Source: Ancistrus triradiatus
Lineage: Eukaryota; Chordata; Actinopteri; Siluriformes; Loricariidae
Reading direction: 5' to 3'
Length of the DNA: 64,000 nucleotides
NCBI GenBank assembly: GCA_025084515.1
Contig: JAJAGP010000092.1
Location: 467,001-531,000 of the forward strand
Shown: piece after piece, positions 11,501-23,200 of the stretch
Layout of the letters: every line of letters starts with the position of its first letter
Numbering within the stretch: position 1 is the stretch's first letter
The notes under the pieces: generated by a model
Databases searched by the model: none
What the model saw: the letters and a program-made list of their open reading frames with translations, nothing else
What the model was told of the DNA's origin: nothing
Translations under genes and position numbers: made by a program

Positions 11501-14500
11501 GTCAGCAACAATACTTAAATAGGCTATGGCATTCAAGATAATCATTAATTGGTGCCAACAGGCCAAACGTATGCCAAGAAAACACCATTACGCCACCCCT
11601 GGACTCTTGACATGTCTAAGGTTGGGTGTATGTTCTGACCCTGTGTGCCTCAGCAGAAATCAAGATTCATCAGACCAAACTTTTTTCCAGTCTTCAACTA
11701 TCCTTTTTTTGTTGAGCCTATGCCTCAGCTTTCTGTTCTTGGCTAGCAGATTGGAACCCAATCTCATCTTTTGCTGCTGTATCTCATCCAACTAAAAGTT
11801 CGATGTGGTGTGCATTCTAAGATGCTTTTCTTTTGGCCACAATTGTACAGATGGTTATCTGAGTTACCGTAGGCTTACTGTTTGGCCATTCTCTCAGGAC
11901 CTTTCTTATCAACACGTCATTATCAGAGTATGTCATCTGCTAAAATTTGATCATCTGGTGACTTGTGCCGTGTTGCTTTGCTCTTTTTCCAGTTCATTTA
12001 CGTCAATCAGTCATTCGCTCCGTCACCAGATCAAGAAGTAGGTGTGTTGTTTGAGGTAAGATTACTGATTGTATCTGTGTCTGATTATTTTCAGTTAAGA
12101 TGTAGTATAAGATGCAGTTAAGCAGACTAGTAGTCACTATTTATTTATGCTGTTTTCCCTCCAGTCAGCTCCAGATTTATTGGCACCCTTCCTAAAGATT
12201 GGATTAAAACGATTATAAAGAAATTATTTAAAGATGAATGTAATATTTACCTCAAGTGAATTTATTGTAAGACAATGATGAACCTCTTACGGCTGCTCCT
12301 GTTAGGGTTCAGCGCAGTGGACCATCTACATGTTAGAGTTGGCACAGGTTTTACCCTCCCCAATTATCAGCTCTTGGAACTGCCGTTAGGAGTATGGGAC
12401 TGGCATGGGACTGTGGTAGCCTAGTGGGTAAGGTACTGGACTATGTATCCAAAGGTCCAGGGTTCAAATCCCACCGCTGCCACTGTTGGGTCCTTCAGCA
12501 AGGCCCTTAACCCGCAGTTGCTTGGATTGTAAGATTGTACCAGTTGTAAGTCGCTCTGGAGAAGGACATCTGCTAAATGCTGTAAATGTAAACGAGTACA
12601 CCCCAGCTCTCAGCCACCAGAGCTGAGATTTATTATGAGACAATAATTATGAACATATATTTAGTTCATTTTATACTTTGAGCAGCTTTCCCTTGCCAAC
12701 AAAAACAGCACTTGAAGAATTTGGGATGGTATGGAAGATTTTGTTAATAAATATCAAGTCCTGAATTTCAGGCCTACAACACATTCCAGAAACAGTTGGA
12801 TTTTCTTTTTTCCATCCTTTTCTGATTTGAGGTTGTATAATTGTCTATGAGCTTACAAACTATGGAGCAAGGAATCTCAGCCAGTCCTTAACACAGACTT
12901 CGTCCACATACTCCAGGCTCCTAGATCCTCTCCAGCTCACCACACAGCTTTTCAAATAGCTTTAGGTCAGGAAACTGGGGTGACCATGTCAAATGCTTAA
13001 CTGTGGGCTTTCAAACATTTTTTGGTCAATTTGGATGCATGTTTTATATCCTTGTCCTGGGATTTAACCACAGTCCCTGTTGTATCGTCTTGGCAGAGAC
13101 AGCGAGATTTTCACTTAAAATCTCCAGAAACTTCATGGAATGCATTATGCCACGTATACTAACAGTGTCCTCAGGGTCTTTGTCATTAAAAAACAACACC
13201 ACAACATTATCATTTACCACACTTACTAGGAGGGATTAGATCATTTTCTTCCATTCTTGTTACGGCAAACCTCAAGTGTTTGTTGTCAACAAGCCCTATT
13301 TTTGTCTCATCTTACCATAGAACCTGTTTCCAGGCAAGATGCCAGTCGTTTCCAGTGAGCTAGTATGTTTGTGGTTAGATGAAAGACAAGGCTTTCTTCT
13401 GACACTCCTTCCAGATAGTTTGTTGGCTTTTGACTGTAGATATGGAGACCTGATGACCCCCAGAATACTTGCTTTATCTCTTTATTCGCCGCCTCATGAT
13501 TTATGGGAGCAAAACAGGTCTGACAGGTTTATTGCGTCTGTTGTATTATCACTTCTTATTGATTTTTTTCTAACAGTGAATATTCAATCATGTAGCATTT
13601 TTTTAACATCCAGTGTCCTGTTTATGAATGTCAGGACACTTTTGTATGATTTTATTTCTCATTCTTGCTCATGTTAACGAATGACTAGGGGAAATTGGCT
13701 GCTGTGTCACTTCATATTCATAACTCAGGATGACCACAACTCAAAAATAAAAATGGAATCAAGCTTCAGTTACATTTTGTTATTAAATATTATATGGTTG
13801 CAAGCATCTAGGAGTGTTAACAAATTAACTTCAGTTAAATGTAAATCTTAAGGTTCATGAATCACAAAAACCTTTTCTTGACTGTCTTTCTGAATGTGCC
13901 AATAATTCTGGAGAACTGTGATGTCTTCCATGTGATCCTTTCTTTTTATTTATTATTGTGGTCTATTTTATATTTATATACTTATCGACAAAAAATATAG
14001 CATCCATGATATAAATGTCGGATTGCTACAAAACTGTTGCAGGCAGATACATAAATGATATGTATATGAACTCAAAAGGTCAGGGGGGTTCAAATCCCCA
14101 CTCTACCATCTACTACTGTAAGGGCCCGTAATTCACAATTGCTTGCTTGATGTAAGATTGTATCAGTTTGTAAGTCGCTCTGGAAAAGAGTGTCTGCTGA
14201 GTGATTAAATGTCTGGGTCTTGCCACAAGGGGGGTAAAAGCTGAACCTGGAGTCATCGTTAAAGACGATCCCAGTCCATAGCACTCCAGGTTTCATGATC
14301 ACGACACAGTTGCAAATGAAAGCGATGGTGGCTGGCTGTTGATGGCAGGACACATAATGAGCACTGTGACAACAACTTTCCTTTTGCTAAGCAAATGGAA
14401 ATGGTCTGGGCAGAGACAGGTGTGTAGGGAAGGTTCCACCTGTGTCTGGATGGTGAACAATGAAACTGTGCGAGTTGCTCATGCTTGTACAAAGAGGTAC

Positions 14501-14612
14501 CCTACCCAAAAGTAGACTCTGAGAACCTTTTTATAGACTGTGGGGGAAGTGCTTTTACGCTGTCTTGTGGCAAGACCCAGTATCAGATTATGTATAGTCT
14601 GATATATAGTAT

Positions 14613-14672
<60 letters not shown>

Positions 14673-17600
14673 CGGAACATCAAACCAGTTTAAATATTAG
14701 TCAAGGACAACACAAGTAACACAAAATGCAGTTTTTAAATGAAGATGTTTATTATTAAGGGAGAAAAATCCAAACCTGGCCCTGTGTGGAAAAACTGAAC
14801 CCCCCCAGAGTTCCAAGGCGAAAACCACTGCTGAGCAAAAAGAACATTAAAGCTCGTCTAAATTTTTCCAGAACACATCTTGATTATCCCCAAGACTTCT
14901 GGGAAAATATTCTGTGGACTGACGAGACAAAAGTTGAACTCTTTGGAAGGTGTCCCCCCCATTACATCTGGTGTAAAAGTAACACAGCAGTTCAGAAAAA
15001 GAACATTATACCAACAGTAAAATATGGTGGTGGTAGTGTGATGATCTGGGGCTGTTTTCTGCTTCAGGACCTGGAAGACTTGCTGTGATAAATGGAACTA
15101 TGAATTCTGCTGTCTACCAAAAAATCCTGAAGGAGAATGTCCGGCCATCTGTTCGTGACCTCAAGTTGAATCGAATTTGGGTTCTGCAGTAGGACAATGA
15201 TCCAAAACACTCCAAGTCCACCTCTGAATGGCTGAAGAAAAACAAAATGGAGTTTGGAGAGGCCTAGTCAAAGTCCTGACCTGAATCCAATTTATATGCT
15301 GTGGTATGACCTTAAAAAGGCCATTCATGCTCGAAAACCCTACAGTGTGGCTGAATTACAACAATTCTGCAAAGATGAGTGGCCAAAAGTCCTCCACAAC
15401 GCTGTAAAAGACTCACTGAAAGTTATCACAAATGCTTGGTTGCAGTTGTTGCTGCTAAGGGTGGCCCATCCAGTTATTAGGTTTAGGGGGCAATCACTTT
15501 TTCACACAGGGCCATGTAGGTTTGGATTTTTTTCTCCCTTATTAATAAACGCCTTGATTTAAAAACTGCATTTTGTGTTTACTTGTGTTGTCTTTGACTA
15601 ATATTTAAATTAGTTTGATGTTCCGAAACACTTACGGGTAAGTGTGACAAACATGCAAAAAAATAGGAAATCAGGAAGGGGGCAAACACTTTTTCACACC
15701 ACTGTCTGTTATATACAATATGGTGAATAGTGACTATGGCACCATTTGGGACACAGGCCATAACTACAGGTGGCTCATATTGTCAGATATCGGAAATGAG
15801 ATTAATGACATATAAAACCCCCACTACTAATAATAACACTGATTGTTTCTATTGCAAGACTGTCAGTTGAAAGGTGACAGTAGCTAGGCTGCTGCTACAC
15901 ACAAACCAGTCCTTTCTTAGCCATGAAGTGAGGTTATTACACAAAACTCACTGTTCATACACACTTAATCCATTTTAAGGTTGCGTATCAGTATGGGCCC
16001 TAACCAGCAGCCCATAGTGCAAGGCAGGAACAACCCCTGGCCAGGGCATCTGTCCAGCGCAGGGAGCACACACACGCGTTCACACTGGGACACTGCAGAG
16101 ACAGCAGCTGACCTAACACATGTCTTTGGAATGTGGGAGGAAACCAAATTCCCCAGAGGAAACCCACACAGACATGGAGAGCACATGCACTCCACACAGA
16201 CAGTGTCGGTTTTTCATTTACATTTTACTAAAAGACAGTCTATATAGTATTCGCTTAAAACATTATTTCTTGGTGCTGATCAAAAGGCTAATCAGTTTAT
16301 TTGTTTTGTTAGAAGTAATCCACCCACCCATCCACTTTATCCTGTGTTGCAATACAGTGGCCAGAATACACTGGCTTCCTTTCAATTGATTTTTACAGGA
16401 AGTTCAAAACTGTGTGATTCATAATGCTCGGCACTATTAGAAAGGTGGAAAAATTTTGCTTAAGGAAGAGAACAAAACCCTTGAGAGGACCTAGAGATAC
16501 AGACATGTGCAAATGTTTGATCCCTGTTGTACGACAGTTGACAAAGTTCTGAATCATGTTAATGAATCATATANNNNNNNNNNNNNNNNNNNNNNNNNNN
16601 NNNNNNNNNNNNNNNNNNNNNNNNNNNNNNNNNNNNNNNNNNNNNNNNNNNNNNNNNNNNNNNNNNNNNNNNNTGTCTGCTGAGTGATTAAATGTCTGGG
16701 TCTTGCCACAAGGGGGGTAAAAGCTGAACCTGGAGTCATCGTTAAAGACGATCCCAGTCCATAGCACTCCAGGTTTCTTGATCACGACTCAGTTGCAAAT
16801 GAAAGCGATGGTGGCTGGCTGTTGATGGCAGGACACATAATGAGCACTGTGACAACACATTTCCTTCTGCTAAGCAAATGGAAATGGTCTGGGCAGAGAC
16901 AGGTGTGTAGGGAAGGTTCCACCTGTGTCTGGATGGTGAACAATGAAACTGTGCGAGTTGCTCATGCTTGTACAAAGAGGTACCCTACCCAAAAGTAGAC
17001 TCTGAGAACCTTTTTATAGACTGTGGGGGAAGTGCTTTTACGCTGTCTTGTGGCAAGACCCAGTATCAGACTATATATAGTCTGATATATAGTATAAGTG
17101 TGTGTGTGTGTGTGTGTGTGTATATGTTTCGGAACATCAAACCAGTTTAAATATTAGTCAAGGACAACACAAGTAACACAAAATGCAGTTTTTAAATGAA
17201 GGTGTTTATTATTAAGGGAGAAAAATCCAAACCTGGCCCTGTGTGAAAAACTGAACCCCCTCAGAGTTCCAAGGCGAAAACCACTGCTGAGCAAAAAGAA
17301 CATTAAAGCTCGTCTACATTTTTCCAGAACACATCTTGATTATCCCCAAGACTTCTGGGAAAACATTCTGTGGACTGACGAGACAAAAGTTGAACCCTTT
17401 GGAAGGTGTCCCCCCCCCATTACATCTGGTGTAAAAGTAACACAGCATTTCAGAAAAAGAACATTATACCAACAGTAAAATATGGTGGTGGTAGTGTGAT
17501 GATCTGGGGCTGTTTTCTGCTTCAGGACCTGGAAGACTTGCTGTGATAAATGGAACTATGAATTCTGCTGTCTACCAAAAAATCCTGAAGGAGAATGTCC

Positions 17601-20158
17601 GGCCATCTGTTCGTGACCTCAAGTTGAAACGAATTTGGGTTCTGCAGTAGGACAATGATCCAAAACACACCAGCAAGCCCACCTCTGAATGGCTGAAGAA
17701 AAACAAAATGAAGACTTTGGAGAGGCCCAGTCAAAGTCCTGACCTGAATCCAATTTATATGCTGTGGTATGACCTTAAAAAGGCCATTCATGCTCGAAAA
17801 CCCTACAATGTGGCTGAATTACAACAATTCTGCAAAGATGAGTGGCCAAAAGTCCTCCACAACGCTGTAAAAGACTCACTGAAAGTTATCACCAACACTT
17901 GGTTGCAGTTGTTGCTGCTAAGGGTGGCCCAACCAGTTACTAGGTTTAGGGGGCAATCACTTTTTCACACAGGGCTATGTAGGTTTCATTTTTTTTCTCC
18001 TTTATTAATAAACACCTTCATTTAAGAACTGCATTTTGAGTTTACTTGTGTTTCTTTGACTAATATTTAAATTGGTTTGATGTTCTGAAACACTTAAGTG
18101 TGACAAACATGCAAAAAAAAATAGGAAATCAGGAAGGGGCAAATATTTTTTCACACCACTGTCTGTTATATACAATATGGTGAATAGTGACTATGGCACC
18201 ATTTGGGACACAGGCCATAACTACAGGTGGCTCGTATTGTCAGATATCGGAAATGAGATTAATGACATATAAAATCCCCACCATTAATAATAACCCTGAT
18301 TGTTTCTATTGCAAGACTGTCAGTTGAAAGGTGCCAGTAGCTAGGCTGCTGCTACACACAAACCAGTCCTTTCTTAGCCATGAAGTGAGGTTATTACACA
18401 AAACTCACTGTTCATACACACTTAATCCATTTTAAGGTTGCGTATCAGTATGGGCCCTAACCAGCAGCCCATAGTGCAAGGCAGGAACAACCCCTGGCCA
18501 GGGCATCTGTCCAGCGCAGGGAGCACACACACGCGTTCACACTGGGACACTGCAGAGACAGCAGCTGACCTAACACATGTCTTTGGAATGTGGGAGGAAA
18601 CCAAATTCCCCAGAGGAAACCCACACAGACATGGAGAGCACATGCACTCCACACAGTGTCAGTTTTTCATTTACATTTTACTAAAAGACAGTCTATATAG
18701 TATTCGCTTAAAACATTATTTCTTGGTGCTGATCAAAAGGCTAATCAGTTTATTTGTTTTGTTAGAAGTAATCCACCCACCCATCCACTTTATCCTGTGT
18801 TGCAATACAGTGGCCAGAATACACTGGCTTCCTTTCAATTGATTTTTACAGGAAGTTCAAAACAGTGTGATTCATAATGCTCGGCACTATTAGAAAGGTG
18901 GAAAAATTTTGCTTAAGGAAGAGAACAAAACCCTTGAGAGGACCTAGAGATACAGACATGTGCAAATGTTTGATCCCTGTTGTACGACAGTTGACAAAGT
19001 TCTGAATCATGTTAATGAATCATATATATGTGTGTATATAAACACGCACACACACACACACACACACACAACACCACACACACACACAGTGGGGCAAAAA
19101 GTATTTAGTCAGCACTGCTTGTGCAAGTTCTCCTACTTGAAGATTGAGAGAGGTCTGTAATTTTCATCATAGGTACACTTCAACTATGAGAGACAAAATG
19201 ATAAAAAAAAATCCAGGAAATCGCATTGTAAAATTTTTAAAGAATTTAATTGTAAATTATGGTGGAAAATAAGTATTTGGTCAATAAATTTGGTTCAACT
19301 CAGTACTTTGTAACATAACCTTTGTTGGCAATGACAGGGGTAAAACGTTTCCTGTAAGTGTTCACCAGGTTCTCACACACTGTAGCTGGTATTTTGGCCC
19401 ATTCCTTCATGCAGATCTCCTCTAGAGCAGTGATGGTTTGGGACAACACGGACTTTCAACTCCCTCCACACATTTTCTATGGGGCTGAGGTCTGGAGACT
19501 GGCTAGGCCACTCCAGGACCTTGAAATGCTTTTTACGGAGCCACTCCTTCGTTGCCCGAGCGGTGTGTTTGGGATCATTGTCATGCTGGAAGACCCAGCC
19601 ACGTTCCATCTTCACTGCTCTCACTGATGGAAGGAGGTTTTGGCTTAAAATCTCATGATACATGGCCCTGTTTATTCTTCCCTTACCACGGATCAGTCGT
19701 CCTGTCCCCTTTGCCCAAAGCATGAGGTTTCCACCCCATGCTTCACAGTAAGTATGGTGTTTTTAGGATGCAACTCAACATTCTCTGACGCGGTCAAACG
19801 TGTGCCATTAATACAGGTAACGAGCGGAGGACAGAAGAGCTTCTTAAAGAAGAAGTTATAGGTCTGTGAGAGCCAGAAATCTTGCTTGTTTGTGGGTGAC
19901 CAAATACTTATTTTTCACCATGATTTACAGTTAAATTCTACATCCTACATCCTATTCTAAATCCTACAACGTGATTTCCTGGATTTTTTTTTTTCCATTG
20001 TGTCTCTCATAGTTGAAGTGTACCTATGATTAAAATTACAGACCTCTCTCATCTTTCTAAGTAGGAGAACTTGCACAATCAGTGGCTAACTAAATACTTT
20101 TCTGCCCCACTGTGAGTGTGAGAGAGTGTGTGAGAGAGTGTGTGAGAGAGTGTGAGTG

Positions 20159-20205
<47 letters not shown>

Positions 20206-23200
20206 AGATTTAACTAAGCAAATGGGTGCGAGGCTCCCATTGGATAATTACTGCATTGGTGATTTGTTTCTGCCGGCAACAAGTTATTTAACCCTAACTG
20301 GTGCAGTGAGTAGCTTCTCATTTGTTAAGCAACCATGTCGAAAGACGCATGCTGTGGTCGTGGAAAAGAAGTTAATTTGTTTCAGAAGGGTGAAATTATT
20401 GGCATGCATCAAGCAGAGAAAACGTCTAAAATGAAATGAAATCACAGAAAAACAACAGTAGAACTAAGGGTTTGTTTAATAGTGAAAGTAAGAGCATTTC
20501 CACACGCACAATGTGAAGGGAACTCAAGGGATTGGGACTTAACAGCTGTGTAGCCATAAGAAAACCACTCGTCAGTGAGGCTAACAGGCAAAAACGATTT
20601 CAGTTTGCTGGTGAGCATAAAGATTGGACTCTGGAGCAATGGAAGAAGGTCATGTGTTCTGATGAGTCCATATTTACCCTGTTCCAGAGTGATGGGCGCA
20701 TCAGGGTAAGAAGAGATGCAGCTGAAATGATGCACCCATCATGCCTAGTGCTTTCTGTACAACCCTGAGGGGGCAGTGCTATGATCTGGGGTTGCTGCAG
20801 TTGGTCAGGTCTGGGTTCAGTAATGTCATGTGCCCAAAGAATGAGGTCACCTGACAACCTGAATAATACTGAACGACCAGGTTATTCCATCAATGGATTT
20901 TTTTCTTCCCTGATGGCACGGGCATACTCCAAGATGACAATGCCAGGATTCATCAGGCTCAAATTATGAAAGAGTGGTTCAGGGAGCATGAGACATCATT
21001 TTCACACAGGGATTGGCCACCACAGAGTCCAGACCTGAACCCCATTGAGAAGCTTTTTTATGTGCTGGAGAAGACTGCGCAGTGGTCCTAATCTCCCATC
21101 ATTAATACAAGATCTTGGGTAAAAATAAATGCAACTCTGGACAGAAATAAATGTTATGACATTGCAGAAGCTTGTGGAAACGATGCCACAGTGAATGTGT
21201 GCCGTAGTCAAATCTAAAAGCAATCCAACGAAATATTAGTGTGAGACCCCCTTTCTTTTGGCCAGGCAGTGTATATATAATATCATAACTTGTATAATTC
21301 AGAAATGTTATATATAACTACAGTTACCGATCACTTTATCAGATATTCCTACATGCTTCTATGCTCATTGTACATTTTATCAGTTCTACTTACCATATAG
21401 AAGCACTTTGTAGTTCTACAATTACAGACTGTAGTCCATCTGTTTCTCTGTACATACTTTGTTATTCCCCATTATTCTGTTCTCTAATGGTCAGGATCCC
21501 CACAGGACCAACACAGATCAGTTGCTGTTTTGGTGGTGTATCATTTTCAGCACTGCAGAGACACTGCTGTGGTGGTGGTGTGTTAGTGTGTGTTTTGCTG
21601 GTATTATTGGATATGACACAGCAGTACTGCTAGAGTTTTATAACACCTCAGTGTTGATGCTGGACTGAAAATAGTCCACCATCCAGCATCAAATGTCCAG
21701 GCACCAGCATCCTGTGAGCACTGATGAAGGATTAGAGGATGACTAACACAAATTGTGCAACCACAGATGAGCAACTGTCTCTGACTTTACATCTACAAGG
21801 TGGAGCAACATGGTAGATGTATCTAGTGCACAGTCAGTGAACAGTGTGGTGGTATTTAGTAGTAAGAGTAGTAAAAGTATTTATAGAGAAACTTCAGTCT
21901 GTAATTGTAGAATTACAAAGTGCTTCTACAGTGGTGCATGGAAGTTTGTGAACCCTTTAGAGTTTTCTATATTTTTGCATAAATATGACCTAAAACATCA
22001 CCAGATTTTCACACAAGTCCTAAAAGTAGATAAAGAGAACCCAGTTAAACAAATGAGACAAAATATTATACTTGGTCATTGATTTATTGAGGAAAATGAT
22101 CCAATATTACATATTAGTGAGTGGCAAAAGTATGCGAACCTTTACATTCAGTATCTGGTGTGACCCCCTGTGCAGCAAGAACTGCAACTAAACGTTTTCT
22201 GTAACTGTTGATCAGTCCTGCACACCGGCTTGGAGGAATTTTAGCCCATTCCTCCATACAGAACAGCTTCAACTCTGGGATGTTGGAGGGTTTCCTCAAA
22301 TTAACTGCTCACTTCAGGTCCTTCCACAACATTTCGATTGAATTAAGGTCAGGACTTTGACTTTGACTTTAACTTTTTTCTTCTTTAACCATTCTATGGT
22401 AGAATGACTTGTGTGCTTAGGCTCGTTGTCTTGCATGACCCACCTTCTCTTGAGATTCAGTTCATGGACAGATGTCCTGACATTTTTCTTTAGAATTCTC
22501 TGATATAATTCAGAATTCATTGTTCCATCGATGATGGCAAGCCGTCCTGGTGCAGATGCAGCAAAACAGGCCCAAACCATGATACTACCACCACCATGTT
22601 TCACAGATGGGATAAGGTTCTTATGCTGGAATACAGTGTTTTCCTTTCTCCAAATATAACACTTTTCTTTTAAACCAAAAAGTTCTATTTTGGTCTCAGC
22701 CATCCACAAAACATTCTTCTAATAGCCTTCTGGCTTGTCCACGTGATCTTTAGCAAACTGCAGACGAGCAGCATATCTTTTTGGAGAGCAGTGGCTTTCT
22801 CCTGCAAACCTGCCATGCACCCCATTTGGTGTTCAGTGTTCTTTCTGATGGTGAACTCATAAACATTACATTAGCCAATGTGAGAGAGGTCTTCAGTTGC
22901 TTAGAAGTTACCCTGGGGTCCTTTGTGACCTCGCTAACTATTACACGCCTTACTCTTGGAGTGATCTTTGTTGGTCAACCACTCCTAGGGAGGAGTGCAT
23001 AAATATGGGTAACAATGGTCTTGAAATTTCCTCTATTTGTACACAATCTGTCTGACTGTGGATTGATGGAAGTCCAAACTCTTTAGAGATGGTTTTGTAA
23101 CCTTTTCTAGCTGATGAGCATCAACAAACTCTTTTTCTGAGGTCCTCAGAAAATCTCCTTTGCTCATGCCATGATACACTTCCACAAACGTGTTGTTGTG

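Larger units (their letters stand above)
14191..16573. repeat. Left copy of a 2.4 kb duplicated block ending at the N gap
   Basis: From tgtctgctgagtgattaaat at 14191 to aatcatata at 16573, the sequence is repeated almost base for base at 16674-19026. Differences are scattered substitutions, a shorter GT microsatellite and small indels. The left copy stops exactly at the gap and the right copy starts exactly after it. The block holds a 5'-damaged Tc1 element, the 'gtgggaggaaacc' repeat and unique-looking DNA. Confidence 0.93.
16674..19026. repeat. Right copy of the 2.4 kb duplicated block
   Basis: Collinear with 14191-16573 over its whole length. After 19026 the sequence continues into a TG/CA-rich tract and a Tc1 element that have no counterpart left of the gap. 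Confidence 0.93.

Noticed and set aside
12425..12480. tRNA gene
   Set aside because: A and B boxes are present but the rest is SINE body and tail; the same arrangement recurs at 28351 and 45002, so it is a retroposon.
15965..16389. ORFs on both strands repeated after the N gap
   Set aside because: They lie in an interspersed repeat and in the duplicated block; no family match.
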